This document shows positions 37,257 to 47,622 of a stretch of 64,000 nucleotides of DNA, in pieces. Positions within the stretch are counted from its first letter, which is position 1; the number at the start of each line of letters is the position of its first letter. This DNA comes from Stieleria bergensis. Its GTDB lineage: Bacteria > Planctomycetota > Planctomycetia > Pirellulales > Pirellulaceae. The stretch is from contig CP036272.1 of NCBI GenBank assembly GCA_007745635.1, forward strand, positions 4,207,521-4,271,520, read 5' to 3'. The notes under the pieces are model-generated. The model did not search any database. It was not told where the DNA came from and worked only from the letters and a program-made list of their open reading frames with translations. Both the position numbers and the translations under genes were made by a program.

Positions 37257-39212
37257 ATGACAGACCCCGCATCCGGTCAGATCGACCACGTCCTGGACGA
37301 AACCCGCCTTTTCCCGCCACCGGCCGAGTTCACCGCCAAAGCCGTGATCTCCAGCGAAGAGCAGTACCAGGAACTTTATAACCGCGCGCGTGATGACCGT
37401 GACGGTTTCTGGAAAGAGCAAGCGTTAGAACACCTGCACTGGTTCAAACCGTTTGATCAGGTCTGCCAATTCGAAGCACCGCATGCCGAGTGGTTTGTTG
37501 GTGGGGAAACCAATGCCAGCTACAACTGCGTGGATCGCAACATTGACCTCGGTCGTGGCGACAAACCGGCAATCATTTGGGAAGGAGAACCGGGCGACAC
37601 TCGTACACTGACTTACAATGAACTTCGTACCGAAGTCTGCAAGTGTGCGGAAGCCCTGCTGGAGCTAGGCGTTGAAAAAGGGGACGTGGTCAGCATCTAC
37701 ATGCCGATGACTCCCGAACTGGCCATCGCCATGCTGGCTTGCGCTCGGATCGGCGCCATTCACTCGGTGATCTTCGCTGGTTTCAGTGCCGAGTCCATCG
37801 CCGATCGCAACCAAGACGCTTCTGCAAAACTGATCATCACCTCCGATGGTCTTTATCGTCGTGGCAAAGTGCTGCCGCTGAAAAAGACCGTTGACGAGGC
37901 CTTGGAAAAGTCACCCAGCATTCAAACGTGCTTGGTCCTTCGTCGCGTTGGCAACGATGTGCCAATGACCGAAGGCCGCGATGTCTGGTGGCATGATGTC
38001 GTGGACAAGCAACCCGGCGAACTTCCCGCCGTGCCCCTGGACAGCGAGACCACGCTCTTCATTTTGTACACCTCCGGTAGCACTGGGAAACCCAAAGGCA
38101 TTCGCCACACCACTGCTGGATACAACCTGTGGGCGAACCGAACGTTCCAATGGGTCTTTGATCACCGCGATGACGACGTCTATTGGTGTACCGCCGACTG
38201 CGGCTGGATCACCGGACACAGCTACATCGTCTACGGTCCCATGTCGGCAGGGGCAACCTGCTTGATGTTTGAAGGCGCCCCAAACTACCCGGCTGAAAAT
38301 CGCTTCTGGGAGCTGGTGGAAAAGTACAAAGTCACCATCATGTACACCGCTCCGACCGCGATTCGCGCGTTCATCAAATGGGGCGACGAACATGTCGACA
38401 AACACGATCTGTCCAGCCTGCGATTGCTCGGCAGCGTCGGAGAAGGCATCAATCCCGAAGCCTGGATGTGGTACCACGAGAAAATCGGCGGCGAGAAATG
38501 TCCAATCGTTGACACGTGGTGGCAAACAGAAACCGGCGGCATCATGATGAGCCCGCTGCCAGGCATCACTGCGACCAAACCGGGCTCGTGCACTAAACCG
38601 TTGCCTGGCGTGATTCCTGTGATCCTGGATGAAACCGGTCATTCCGTCGACGCAGAACATGGTGGCATGCTGTGCATTGATCCGCCGTGGCCGGGAATGC
38701 TACGAGGCGTCTGGGGCGATGAAGAACGCTTCGTCGAAACCTACTGGGCAACCGTCAAAGGCAAGTACTTGACCGGTGATAACGCCCGCTGCGATGCCGA
38801 CGGCTATTACTGGATCATGGGCCGCATCGATGATGTGATCAATGTCTCGGGACACCGCTTGAGCACGATCGAAGTCGAAAGCGCTCTGGTCAGCCACGAA
38901 GCGGTCGCCGAAGCCGCCGTCGTCGGGCGACCCGACGACATCAAAGGTCAAGCGATTGCTGCCTTTGTCACCATTAAAGATCGTGAACCCACCGAGGAAC
39001 TGCGTCAAGAGCTGCGAATGCACGTGCGGAAGCAGATCGGCGCTTTGGCTCAACCGGACGAAATTCGCTTCGCAGCCGGTGTACCGAAGACTCGCAGTGG
39101 CAAAATCATGCGTCGCCTGCTGCGTGACATCGCCGCAGGTCGCGAATCCGCTGGCGATACCAGCACACTGGAGGACTTCAGCGTCTTGGCATCACTTCGC
39201 GCTGAAGACTAA
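37257..39212 (+). CDS. acs: Acetyl-CoA synthetase
   Basis: ATP-dependent activation of acetate to acetyl-CoA through acetyl-AMP. The 651 residues match the family length. Visible motifs: the AMP-binding P-loop [11 protein letters not shown], the substrate-pocket region [16 protein letters not shown], the hinge [20 protein letters not shown] and the C-terminal [15 protein letters not shown], whose first Lys after GSK-type context is the usual acetylation site. The start ATG has no strong Shine-Dalgarno. A T-tailed hairpin follows the gene. Confidence 0.97.
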   Translation: MTDPASGQIDHVLDETRLFPPPAEFTAKAVISSEEQYQELYNRARDDRDGFWKEQALEHLHWFKPFDQVCQFEAPHAEWFVGGETNASYNCVDRNIDLGRGDKPAIIWEGEPGDTRTLTYNELRTEVCKCAEALLELGVEKGDVVSIYMPMTPELAIAMLACARIGAIHSVIFAGFSAESIADRNQDASAKLIITSDGLYRRGKVLPLKKTVDEALEKSPSIQTCLVLRRVGNDVPMTEGRDVWWHDVVDKQPGELPAVPLDSETTLFILYTSGSTGKPKGIRHTTAGYNLWANRTFQWVFDHRDDDVYWCTADCGWITGHSYIVYGPMSAGATCLMFEGAPNYPAENRFWELVEKYKVTIMYTAPTAIRAFIKWGDEHVDKHDLSSLRLLGSVGEGINPEAWMWYHEKIGGEKCPIVDTWWQTETGGIMMSPLPGITATKPGSCTKPLPGVIPVILDETGHSVDAEHGGMLCIDPPWPGMLRGVWGDEERFVETYWATVKGKYLTGDNARCDADGYYWIMGRIDDVINVSGHRLSTIEVESALVSHEAVAEAAVVGRPDDIKGQAIAAFVTIKDREPTEELRQELRMHVRKQIGALAQPDEIRFAAGVPKTRSGKIMRRLLRDIAAGRESAGDTSTLEDFSVLASLRAED

Positions 39213-39245
39213 CCGGCGTGCCGCCAGAACTTGATCGATCACCCA

Positions 39246-39280
39246 CCCAGTGTGCGTCTAACGCCACTGGGTTTTGTTTT
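39246..39280 (+). terminator. Rho-independent terminator after acs
   Basis: CCCAGTG (39246-39252) and CACTGGG (39265-39271) form a 7-bp stem with a 12-nt loop, followed directly by TTTTGTTTT. It lies 34 nt after the acs stop. Confidence 0.8.
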
Positions 39281-39383
39281 GGCAACCTCTCACTCCAGAA
39301 AAGGGGACAGATCGACATGTTGCAAGCGTTCACCCTGGGGATCCAGCGAGGCTTCAACCTGGTTTCGCTCGCACGCGTCTTCG

Positions 39384-40529
39384 CTAAACGCTTGCACCGA
39401 CAGGTTCGCCGCTACTCCAGCGAGTGAAGTCCTGCTGATCGCGAACCACATGATTGTAAACGGTGTCGCGTTCGATGGGGTCACGACCGGCTTCACTGAT
39501 CAAGTGCTTGATGTAGTCGACACTCAGACTTTGTGGCGTCGTGGCACCTGCATCGTGATAGATCAGTTCGTGACGCACCGTTCCGTCGATGTCATCGGCA
39601 CCGTAAGCCAAGGCTGCTTGAGCGGTTTCAATTCCTAACATGATCCAGTAAGCCTTGATGTGCTGGACGTTGTCCAACATCAATCGACTGACGGCAACGG
39701 TACGCAGGTCCATCAGCGCAGAAGGCTTTTTCAGATCCGACAATTTGGTGTTTTCGGGGTGAAACGCCAGCGGAATAAAGACTTGGAAGCCACCGGTTTT
39801 GTCTTGCAAGTCCCGCAGCCTCAAGAGGTGGTCGATGCGGTGATAAGCCTTTTCAACGTGGCCATACAACATGGTGCAGTTCGTTCGCAGACCGACTTCG
39901 TGGGCCGTTTGGTGAATCTGCAACCATTGGTGAGTGTCGGCCTTGTGTTCGCAAAGCTGGTCACGCACTTCAGGGTGGAAGATTTCAGCTCCACCACCGG
40001 GCATGCTACCTAGTCCGGCTTGCTGCATGTCTTGCAGCACCCACTGCTTGGTTTTCTTGGTTTGAAATTCAAACCAATTGATTTCAACGGCTGTCCATGC
40101 TTTGAGATGAATCTGGGGATAGTTGGTATGCAGCAGTTCGATGATGCCGCGGTACCATTCATAAGGTTGCTTATGATGCAATCCGCCAACGATGTGCATT
40201 TCGGTGCAACCATTCTCGGTCGCTTCTTGACCACGGGCCAGGATTTGCTCGTCCGACATCAGGTACCCTTTCGGATCCCTCAAGTCACTTCGGAAAGCGC
40301 AGAATCGGCAGCGGTACACGCAGACATTGGTTGGATTGAGGTGCGTGTTGATGTTGAAGTACCCGACGTTCCCATTCATCCGCTCGCGCACCAGGTTGGC
40401 AAGCTGCCCCACTTCTTGGAGCGGAACTTCCGGATCATAGAGAAACAGTCCATCGTCCAATGTCAGACGCTGCTGGTTTTCGACCTTGTCGCGAATCTCA
40501 CGAAAACGGGCTGCGTGTTCGGCCTTCAT
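39384..40529 (-). CDS. mqnE: Aminofutalosine synthase, radical SAM (menaquinone pathway)
   Basis: Radical SAM enzyme that joins the chorismate-derived enolpyruvyl benzoate to adenosine in the futalosine route to menaquinone. The 381 residues carry the 4Fe-4S motif CVYRCRFC (Cys 70, 74, 77). Sequence marks that favour MqnE over its sister MqnC are HIVGGLHHKQPYEWY, LKAWTAVEI, PGGGAEIFHPEVR, TMLYGHVEKAYHRIDHLLRL and FIPLAFHPENT. It stands alone; other mqn genes are not in the window. Convergent with acs, with the acs terminator between. Confidence 0.93.
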   Translation of the reverse strand: MKAEHAARFREIRDKVENQQRLTLDDGLFLYDPEVPLQEVGQLANLVRERMNGNVGYFNINTHLNPTNVCVYRCRFCAFRSDLRDPKGYLMSDEQILARGQEATENGCTEMHIVGGLHHKQPYEWYRGIIELLHTNYPQIHLKAWTAVEINWFEFQTKKTKQWVLQDMQQAGLGSMPGGGAEIFHPEVRDQLCEHKADTHQWLQIHQTAHEVGLRTNCTMLYGHVEKAYHRIDHLLRLRDLQDKTGGFQVFIPLAFHPENTKLSDLKKPSALMDLRTVAVSRLMLDNVQHIKAYWIMLGIETAQAALAYGADDIDGTVRHELIYHDAGATTPQSLSVDYIKHLISEAGRDPIERDTVYNHVVRDQQDFTRWSSGEPVGASV

Positions 40530-40761
40530 GCTGTGATCTCAAATCTCAATGCGATTGCGTAATCAGCGAGCGGTCAGTGAAACGGCGGATGCCTGACACC
40601 ACTCCGGAAACGATACCAAGGGGACCGTATTTTGCACCTTTTGATAACCGATGGGCAGTCCAAAGGGGGCTCCTGAACAGGATAATTCATAGGGAAGCCC
40701 AAATCGGGCGAGCAACCCAGCGGAAAAGCACATCGTTGGAGCGTCTCAAGCGGCCTTCTCT

Positions 40762-41772
40762 CTAGGACTTTGCCAACTGATCGAGTTTGTCCTTGGCCGC
40801 CCCGGCGTCAATGGCGGCGGCCGCTCGCTCGGCTCCCTGCTTTAGATCAGCCACTTCGTTGACCAACAGCAAGGCGGCGGCGGTACCGGCGACGACGGTG
40901 TCTCGCTGGGGCCCGGGCTGACCGTCCAGCAGGTTTCGGATGATCTGAGCACTGTGGGCGGGCGACTCAGCCACCAACGCCTCGCGACCAGCTGGCAACA
41001 GACCGAAATCGTTTGGAGTCCAGCGATGGGCGACTTGCTGCTGTGCTTGGTCAACTTCGATCACGTCCGTGTAGCCGTCCAGCGAAACTTCATCCTGTCC
41101 GTCAGCGGCATGCACAACGAATGTTCTGGTGGTCCCCAGCTGGGCCACGCTGGCCGCGATCTTTTTTTGCACGTCAGCCGTGCTGGTCCCTAGCAACTGA
41201 TGCGTTGCTCCCGCCGGATTGCACAGCGGGCCGAGCAAATTGAACAGCGTCTTGACGCCCAGTTTTCGGCGAATGCCGACCACATGACGCATCGCCGGAT
41301 GCAGCTTGACCGCAAAGCAAAAGCACAACCCAATGTCATCCAAGCGACGAGCGACCTGTTCGGGATCGGACTCGATCGGCACCCCCAGCTCCTCCAGAAC
41401 GTCGGCCGAACCGGTCACACTGGTGGCCTTGCGATTGCCATGTTTGGCGACGGAAACTCCGCAGGCGGCCGCAACCAGCGCGATCGCTGTACTGATATTG
41501 AACGTTCCGCTCTTGCTGCCACCGGTGCCACAGGTATCGAGCAACGTTGTATGATGATGGGGGATCGCAGTCATGTGCCGTCGCATGGCGGTGGCCGCCC
41601 CAGCGATTTCGTCAATCGCTTCGCCCTTCTCGCGCAAGGCCAACAAGAACTGTCCGATCACCTCCTCGTCCGCTTTCCCTTGCAGCATTTGGTCAATCAA
41701 ATCAGCCGTTTGATCGGCGGAAAGATCAGTGCCATGTTGGACAATCTTGATCGCGGAGACGAAATCGGTCAT
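40762..41772 (-). CDS. trpD: Anthranilate phosphoribosyltransferase
   Basis: Second step of tryptophan synthesis, joining anthranilate to PRPP. The 336 residues show the PRPP-binding DTCGTGGSKSGTFNISTA, KHGNRKATSVTGSADVLEELG and the metal-binding DEVSLDG. The start at ATG 41772 is clear from similarity (MTDFVSAIKIVQHG). No other trp gene is adjacent, so the trp genes are scattered, as in other planctomycetes. Confidence 0.96.
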   Translation of the reverse strand: MTDFVSAIKIVQHGTDLSADQTADLIDQMLQGKADEEVIGQFLLALREKGEAIDEIAGAATAMRRHMTAIPHHHTTLLDTCGTGGSKSGTFNISTAIALVAAACGVSVAKHGNRKATSVTGSADVLEELGVPIESDPEQVARRLDDIGLCFCFAVKLHPAMRHVVGIRRKLGVKTLFNLLGPLCNPAGATHQLLGTSTADVQKKIAASVAQLGTTRTFVVHAADGQDEVSLDGYTDVIEVDQAQQQVAHRWTPNDFGLLPAGREALVAESPAHSAQIIRNLLDGQPGPQRDTVVAGTAAALLLVNEVADLKQGAERAAAAIDAGAAKDKLDQLAKS

Positions 41773-42019
41773 GAAATTTGCTTTTTAGATCAAAGAGAGA
41801 GAAGGTGAAAATCAACTGCAATGCGGCTTTCGACCGATGAAAAGTGTACGCAAATTAGCCCTTTGATGTGAGCCCTGGCAGTGCAACCGGTTCCCAAATC
41901 GATGGCCCCAGACGGCGCAGCGCTGAGAACGGTCTCACTGGCGCTGGCGGGCCGAATCCCGCTTATGCTTTCCCCAATGGTGATCGCATCTAGCTCTATC
42001 GAGATCTATAGTTTGGTCT

Positions 42020-42967
42020 ATGGCAAGAAAACTCATTATCGATACGGACTCAGGGATCGACGACGCAGTCGCGCTGACGATGGCTCTGTTTGATCCTCGG
42101 CTAGAGGTTTTGGCGATCACGGCCACCGCAGGGACCGTGCCCGCCGAACAGGCGACCGACAATATCGCCGCGGTGGTCGCAGCGCTCGACCCGCCCCGCT
42201 ACCCTCGCATCGCGAAGGCAAACTCCCCCAGCGATGACGTGGTTAGCGACGCGCGTTTCCTGAATGGCCCCAACGGCCTCGGGGATTTCACTGCCGTTGC
42301 CTCCCAACGCCAGCACTTGACAACCAGCGAAAAAGTGATCGCCGACCTCGTCCGGCAAAACCCCGACGAAATCACGCTGCTGTGCCTTGGACCACTGACG
42401 AATCTCTCCAAGCTCTGCCGCTTCGACCCAGGCGCACTCCAAATGGTCGACAAGTTGGTCATCAGCGGTGGCACCTACCAAGCCCCAGGCAATGCGTCTG
42501 CCGTCGCGGAATTCAATCTGTCTTACGATCCGCTGGCCGCCGACGAGGTCTTTCGATCAAAGACCACCAAGTCGCTGGTGCCACTCGATATCACTAGTCA
42601 AATCACCTTCGGCGTTGAACTCCTTGATCAGTTGCCACCGCGGCACAACGCCGTCGGGAACTTTCTGCACTCCATCCTGCCCTTCTCGTTCCGCGCCCAT
42701 CACCAGCGTTTAGGCTGCGAACTATTGGCGCTCATGGATGCGACCGCCGTGGCGTCAGTGCTAGAGCCGGAACTGTTTCAGTGGCATCAGATGGCCGCGA
42801 AGGTCGAGACGGAAGGCACCTACACCCGTGGGATGAGCGTCTTCGACCAGCGCTTGCGTCCCGAATGGCAGAATAATCTGGAAGTTGCCCTAGGCGGCGA
42901 CATTGATGAGATCAAAGGCCTGATCCTGCGTTCGCTGCAATTCGCCGGCCAGCAAAGCAGCAGCTGA
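42020..42967 (+). CDS. Inosine/uridine-preferring nucleoside hydrolase
   Basis: Calcium-dependent hydrolase that splits nucleosides into base and ribose for salvage. The 315 residues begin MARKLIIDTDSGIDDAVAL, with the diagnostic DTDxGxDDA cluster that binds Ca2+. Further family marks: EITLLCLGPLTNLSKL, VISGGTY and NLSYDPLAADEVF. There is no signal peptide, so it is cytoplasmic. The preferred base cannot be predicted here. Divergent from trpD. Confidence 0.94.
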   Translation: MARKLIIDTDSGIDDAVALTMALFDPRLEVLAITATAGTVPAEQATDNIAAVVAALDPPRYPRIAKANSPSDDVVSDARFLNGPNGLGDFTAVASQRQHLTTSEKVIADLVRQNPDEITLLCLGPLTNLSKLCRFDPGALQMVDKLVISGGTYQAPGNASAVAEFNLSYDPLAADEVFRSKTTKSLVPLDITSQITFGVELLDQLPPRHNAVGNFLHSILPFSFRAHHQRLGCELLALMDATAVASVLEPELFQWHQMAAKVETEGTYTRGMSVFDQRLRPEWQNNLEVALGGDIDEIKGLILRSLQFAGQQSSS

Positions 42968-43017
42968 TCTGCCGCAGACCGTTAGGCCGTTTTTTCGGAT
43001 GAGCCGCTGCCCGCACA

Positions 43018-43047
43018 GAAACCGTGGCTCACGCCGAAACGGCTGAT
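43018..43047 (+). repeat. Dispersed hairpin repeat, copy 2
   Basis: Starts GAAACCGTGGCTCACGCC and ends AACGGCTGAT; matches 27 of 30 positions of the copy at 29379-29408. Like that copy it lies in the 3' flank of a plus-strand gene, here between the nucleoside hydrolase and the leftward terminator. Confidence 0.75.
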
Positions 43048-43050
43048 ATG

Positions 43051-43073
43051 AAAAAAGCGGCATGACGCCGCTT
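43051..43073 (-). terminator. Rho-independent terminator of the DUF1598 gene
   Basis: On the minus strand AAGCGGC, loop GTCAT, GCCGCTT, then TTTTT. It begins about 33 nt after the gene's stop at 43106. Confidence 0.9.
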
Positions 43074-43105
43074 CTTTGCTCATTGAAATCAGTGCGTTGC
43101 AAACA

Positions 43106-44458
43106 CTATTTGTTCCACCACCAAGCATCAGCGGTTCCAACCGAAGCCACTTGCTCCAGCCCAGCATCCACTTGCTGCTCAGTGATCAACTGGAAAGGGT
43201 TGATCGAGACGCCGCCTGATGCGGTCACAACCCAGCCAGCGTTGCCACGAATGAAACTGCATTCGGGACTGATCGTGCGAGGTGTATCGTAGGAGACGGG
43301 GCTGAGCAGATCATTATCGCGGAACACGGTGAGCTGTAGACCGGACTTTGATTCCAGACTCTCTTGAGCGATCAAAGTGGCAACGACGGTCAAGTCCATC
43401 AGGTTTTGCAACTCGCCAAAAATTGGCTTCTTGGCAGCCAATTCAACGTAGTTAGCAGTCATGGCGTCCGCCCATTTCTGAGCAAACTGATCATTGCGAC
43501 CGGTTGACTCAAGTTGGCCGCTCTTGTTGACAACTTCGTCTTCGGTCAGCGTCTTGACCCCTTGACCGGACAACTTCCAAGCCGTGCCGGCTTCGTTGCG
43601 AGTCAAGCTATCGTACGCACATTCGATCCACCAACGCGGGTTGGATACCGAACTGTGACGAGCGTTGCGAGCCATGGACAAGTAACTTGGCAGCTCCTTG
43701 ACAGGTGAATCTTCCAACGCCATCGCCAAACGCTTCATCTCATAGTCAGCGGCAACCAAGGTCGCAGCATAGCGAGAGTCGGTGGGGATTCCGTTGAATT
43801 TGACTTGCTGTGGCCCGAAGGCTTGCTTCATCGCGTTTTCGATCACTGCGGGGTTCTGTCCCGGTTTCAGTGTCACGCGACGAAGAAGTTTCTGCAAACG
43901 ATCGCGGCCTTCTGCGGTGGGTTCAATAGAAACACTGATGCCACCGTGACGTGAATTGTCAACGTTTCGAAGAGCGACGATCAAGTCTTCCAAACGCAGA
44001 ACCGCTGCCCCGGTCTTGGTTCCAACGATGCTGCCATCGTCACCAATCTTCCAAGGCTCAGCTGGACCGGCGATCACGATGTCCTGGTTCTGCTGATCAA
44101 CGTAGACGTATTCGATGGAGGTCAAACCAGCCAGAAAACGCACGTCGGCAGGCAAACGCCCACCGCCTTGGCGAGCGGTTTCAATCGCTGCTTGGATACC
44201 CTTGAGCGAGATCATTCGCGTCTCGGCAGCTTGGGCCAAGTCACCCTTTGCAACGGGCACACTGGCACGCAACAAGTTGATGAACTCTTGATTTTCCTGA
44301 ACCGTTGCCGCGCGGACGACCCCGGCTGGATCAATGGAAACACCACCAACCCGGTTGCCGCCGCCGCCACCGTTGAATCCGGCGAAAGAAAGTGTTGTTA
44401 CCGAGGCCAAACCAATAGCCACAATAGCTAACAGCACTCGAGCTGGGGACAGTTTCAT
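43106..44458 (-). CDS. Exported DUF1598-type protein
   Basis: A 450-residue exported protein with a clear signal peptide (VLLAIVAIGLASVTTLSFA) followed by a Gly-rich linker (GFNGGGGGNRVGG). The mature part matches my recollection of DUF1598, an uncharacterised family seen mainly in planctomycetes (LPADVRFLAGLTSIEYVYVD, IAGPAEPWKIGDDGSIVG). No catalytic motif is apparent. It has its own terminator. The function is unknown, and the family assignment is from memory. Confidence 0.85.
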   Translation of the reverse strand: MKLSPARVLLAIVAIGLASVTTLSFAGFNGGGGGNRVGGVSIDPAGVVRAATVQENQEFINLLRASVPVAKGDLAQAAETRMISLKGIQAAIETARQGGGRLPADVRFLAGLTSIEYVYVDQQNQDIVIAGPAEPWKIGDDGSIVGTKTGAAVLRLEDLIVALRNVDNSRHGGISVSIEPTAEGRDRLQKLLRRVTLKPGQNPAVIENAMKQAFGPQQVKFNGIPTDSRYAATLVAADYEMKRLAMALEDSPVKELPSYLSMARNARHSSVSNPRWWIECAYDSLTRNEAGTAWKLSGQGVKTLTEDEVVNKSGQLESTGRNDQFAQKWADAMTANYVELAAKKPIFGELQNLMDLTVVATLIAQESLESKSGLQLTVFRDNDLLSPVSYDTPRTISPECSFIRGNAGWVVTASGGVSINPFQLITEQQVDAGLEQVASVGTADAWWWNK

Positions 44459-45128
44459 CGAATCGTTACTCCGATAGGATTTTCATGCGTCGTGTCGCGT
44501 GTGACACGGTCTACTTTAGATTACGGTGGAAAAGACGTCCGTGCACGGGGCCGTGACGCTTTAGAGAATAGTTACCGACTGCGCAAGTCGCAACCTGAAC
44601 CTTATTTTCGGCAAAGACGGACGCCGAATTCTTGAGCACCTGAGAATAATCGCTCATTGTACCTGAACTTTCTAGGCTCTGGAGACAAAAAACGGTCCCC
44701 AGGGGGGTGCCACTCTGGTTCAAGTTAGGCCATTCGACGGCCCAACGCCCAATAAATCCCTGATAATCCTCATTTCCCCAACCCGATGCTCGGTCCCTTC
44801 GCCTTGGCGTCACTTGGGCACCACATTGGACCGGCGGATTTGACGACTGATTCAAAGCCTCCCGACGTGTCCTTTTCGTCGGGTAAACCTCGCCGAAGGA
44901 CAATCCCGCAGCTTGGCTTTGCAATCAGAACAGGAGCGCACCGATTGACAGGAGCGCACCGATTGAGAGGTTCTGGCATAATGAGGTACCTTGTCCCTTG
45001 TCCAGAATTGCCTGGAACTCGGCGGCCTAAGACTTTGCAGCCCGCAACATTGCCGATCGAGCAACCGCTGCCCTCCGTCAGGCTGCCGATGGAAAGCTGC
45101 CGCCAACGGGCGATTTCAGTGACTTGCG
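44459..45128. other. Divergent intergenic region before the sigma54 activator
   Basis: About 670 bp between the DUF1598 gene and the FHA/sigma54 activator. Contains an 18-bp tandem duplication (44930-44965). No convincing -24/-12 or -35/-10 promoter was found; TTGACA (44945-44950) has no matched -10. Frames in both directions lack motifs. Confidence 0.45.
44930..44965 (+). repeat. Perfect 18-bp tandem duplication
   Basis: ACAGGAGCGCACCGATTG occurs twice back to back (44930-44947, 44948-44965), about 165 bp before the activator's first possible start codon. It could be a duplicated protein-binding site or slippage. Confidence 0.9.
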
Positions 45129-47297
45129 TTGACGGTTCGGTCCGAGTTTCGTTTCCAGCTTAGTGGTGTCAAAATCTTGCCAGCCTCCAGTTCCCAGCCC
45201 CCCTCGGATCCACAGCGTTCCTCGGCCCCGCTGCACTCGTCGCCCCCCCTGCACTCTTCGGGCGGGTCCACTGGCTACCTCGTCATGCAGACCGCTGGAC
45301 GTTGGACGGACGTGTTTCGTCTGGCGGGCCAAGGCGAAATCACCATTGGTCGGTCAAGTAAAAGTGACATCACCGTTCGCAGTGAAAAAGCCAGTCGCAT
45401 GCACACGCGACTGTTCCCCAGCCCGCAAGGATGGCTGATTGAAGATCTTTCAAGCCGCAATGGCACGCTGGTCAACGGGAACGCGATCAGCGAGCCCACT
45501 CCGCTAAACGATCGCGACCGCATTCAAGTCGCCGGATTTTCGCTGCAGTTTGTGTTACAGATCAACCATGCCGATGGCCCCGTCGATGCGATTCCTGCTG
45601 CGGGAACTTCTGATGATCAAGCAACCATGGGCCTGGATGGCGCGTCGATCACCGATCGCATTCGGCAAAGCGGTTACCTGCACGATGTCGATGCAACCGG
45701 ACAGGACGCAATCACCGCAACAGCGGGGACTGATCGCCAAGCCACCTCGCAGGGGTTTCAGACGTCTGATCTGACATCACAACTGTTGCGGCTAGCCTTT
45801 GACCTGGCTGCAAGCCAAGGCCCCCATGATGCCGTTGAGCGCATGCTCGATTGCCTGCAAGACTGCATTCATTACCATGCCGCAGGTGTTTACCTGATTG
45901 ATTTTACGGTCCCCGAACCACAGCACCGCACACTGACCCCCGACGCCTTGCAATTGGTCGCCACTCGGCAACGTTCGCACGCCGACGCTGGCTCGTCAAC
46001 CTACCGCCGAGCCGCCCCGCAGGCGATGACCAGTGTCATCGGCCCCGACGGCCAAGCCATCTTGGCGCGAAACATCGGCGGTGACCAAACCTTGGCAACG
46101 GCCAACACGCAAGGTGAAATCGAAGCCACCAGCATGATCCTGGCTCCTGTACGCGATCGTGAAGGCCACTTGCTGGGCGTGCAACACCTGTTCACCAATG
46201 TTAACGATCCGCCGCTAACGACCCAGGATCTGGAGTTCGTGCTGGCGGCCGGCGAGATTTTGGCCGAATCGCTACGCAATTTGCAAACCCGTGGCAAACT
46301 GGATCGGTCACTGCAAAAATCCAAAAAGCAGCTCCTGGCACTGCGCAAACAGCTGAGCGAAAAAGTTCAGATCGTTGGCAACAGCGCAAGCGTCAAAGAC
46401 ATTATCGAAAAGGTGACGCTAGTCGGCCCCACCAATGCCACCGTCCTGGTCCGCGGGGAATCCGGGGTCGGCAAAGAACTGGTGGCCTCGGCGATCCATC
46501 ATGCCAGTAAACGCGCCAACGGTCCCTTGGTCTGCATGAACTGCGCTGCTCTGTCCCCCAGTTTGCTGGAAAGCGAATTGTTCGGCCACGAAAAAGGTGC
46601 CTTTACAGGAGCAACCGATCGGAAGCCCGGCAAGTTCGAGGCCGCGGACGGCGGCACATTGATGTTGGATGAGATTGGTGAGATGGACCCCGAGATCCAA
46701 GCCAAGTTTCTGCGCGTCCTGGAGGGGCATCCGTTTGAACGCGTCGGCGGACAGGCTTCCATCAAAGTCGACGTGCGTGTGGTTGCCGCCACCAACCGCG
46801 ATCTGCAGCAAATGGTTTCTGAAGGCTCGTTTCGTCAGGATTTGTTCTACCGCTTGCATGTTGTCGAAGTGCTGGTCCCACCGCTTCGGCAACGAGGTGC
46901 CGATGTCGTCGTGCTTGCACATCATTTTCTGCAACAATTCAATGCTCAAATGGGACGCAGAATTGAATCGATCAGCTCCGAAGCTGAGAAGATGCTGCTT
47001 GACTACCGCTGGCCGGGCAACATCCGCGAATTACGCAATGTGATTGAACGCGCTGTGGTCTTAAACTCTGGCACTCGCATTGAAGCCAAACACCTGATGC
47101 TGACACCGGCCGCACAAGGACCACAGCCTGATGCAGAACTGTCCACATCCAACATCGAACTCTCGCTAAGCGAACTCGAACAGCAACACATCCAGCGTGT
47201 CTTGCGACACACTGACGGCAACAAGAGTCGCGCGGCAAACATCCTGGGAATCGAGCGCAGCACACTCGATCGGAAACTCAAAAAATTCGCCAAGTGA
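45129..47297 (+). CDS. FHA-GAF-AAA+ sigma54-dependent activator with Fis-type HTH
   Basis: Bacterial enhancer-binding protein that opens promoters with sigma54-RNA polymerase. Order of parts: FHA phosphothreonine-binding domain (about residues 50-145; [24 protein letters not shown]), GAF domain (about 215-380), AAA+ ATPase (about 415-640; Walker [12 protein letters not shown], sigma54-contacting [16 protein letters not shown]), and a Fis-type HTH at the C-terminus ([20 protein letters not shown]). The 722-residue frame opens at TTG 45129; the first in-frame ATG (45285) would cut into the FHA domain, so an upstream TTG is likely. FHA suggests control by Ser/Thr kinases. The neighbouring WecG-type gene may be a target; that is inference. 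Confidence 0.93.
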   Translation: MTVRSEFRFQLSGVKILPASSSQPPSDPQRSSAPLHSSPPLHSSGGSTGYLVMQTAGRWTDVFRLAGQGEITIGRSSKSDITVRSEKASRMHTRLFPSPQGWLIEDLSSRNGTLVNGNAISEPTPLNDRDRIQVAGFSLQFVLQINHADGPVDAIPAAGTSDDQATMGLDGASITDRIRQSGYLHDVDATGQDAITATAGTDRQATSQGFQTSDLTSQLLRLAFDLAASQGPHDAVERMLDCLQDCIHYHAAGVYLIDFTVPEPQHRTLTPDALQLVATRQRSHADAGSSTYRRAAPQAMTSVIGPDGQAILARNIGGDQTLATANTQGEIEATSMILAPVRDREGHLLGVQHLFTNVNDPPLTTQDLEFVLAAGEILAESLRNLQTRGKLDRSLQKSKKQLLALRKQLSEKVQIVGNSASVKDIIEKVTLVGPTNATVLVRGESGVGKELVASAIHHASKRANGPLVCMNCAALSPSLLESELFGHEKGAFTGATDRKPGKFEAADGGTLMLDEIGEMDPEIQAKFLRVLEGHPFERVGGQASIKVDVRVVAATNRDLQQMVSEGSFRQDLFYRLHVVEVLVPPLRQRGADVVVLAHHFLQQFNAQMGRRIESISSEAEKMLLDYRWPGNIRELRNVIERAVVLNSGTRIEAKHLMLTPAAQGPQPDAELSTSNIELSLSELEQQHIQRVLRHTDGNKSRAANILGIERSTLDRKLKKFAK

Positions 47298-47622
47298 AGG
47301 CCATTGGCGAATCGAGCGTCTGGCCCCACGTTGAACAAGTGCTCTGCGACGCATTCAATGGACTCAGCACCGTTAAGACAAGTACGTTAAGACAAGCACC
47401 GACATCGCAAGAAGGGGGCACTCACGCCCCTCGCGAAAGTCTTTCTCTCTGCGGTGCCTTATGCCCCGCGAATCCTCACAGCCGGCCTAAGCCTTTGCAT
47501 TGAGGGTGCACAGACACCAATTTTGGGGAGACAATTGGCCATCAGAGGAACCGCCTCGTAACGTTGTGTGTCTTTACCTCTTCGAACCGCCTCGGCACTC
47601 CTCCTCTGCACAAGTTCTTGCC
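47298..47622 (+). other. Intergenic region before the WecG-family gene
   Basis: About 325 bp after the activator gene. The glycosyltransferase frame extends back to a TTG at 47500, but those 41 codons do not match the family. No terminator, RNA or sigma54 promoter was recognised. Confidence 0.4.

Noticed and set aside
37911-38660. 249-codon minus-strand frame inside acs
   Set aside because: Antisense to acs with no motif.
44945-44982. Candidate promoter TTGACA with CATAAT
   Set aside because: Spacing is 26 bp, too long for a sigma70 promoter.
44786-45163. 125-codon plus-strand frame before the sigma54 activator
   Set aside because: Crosses the tandem repeat and overlaps the activator; no motif.
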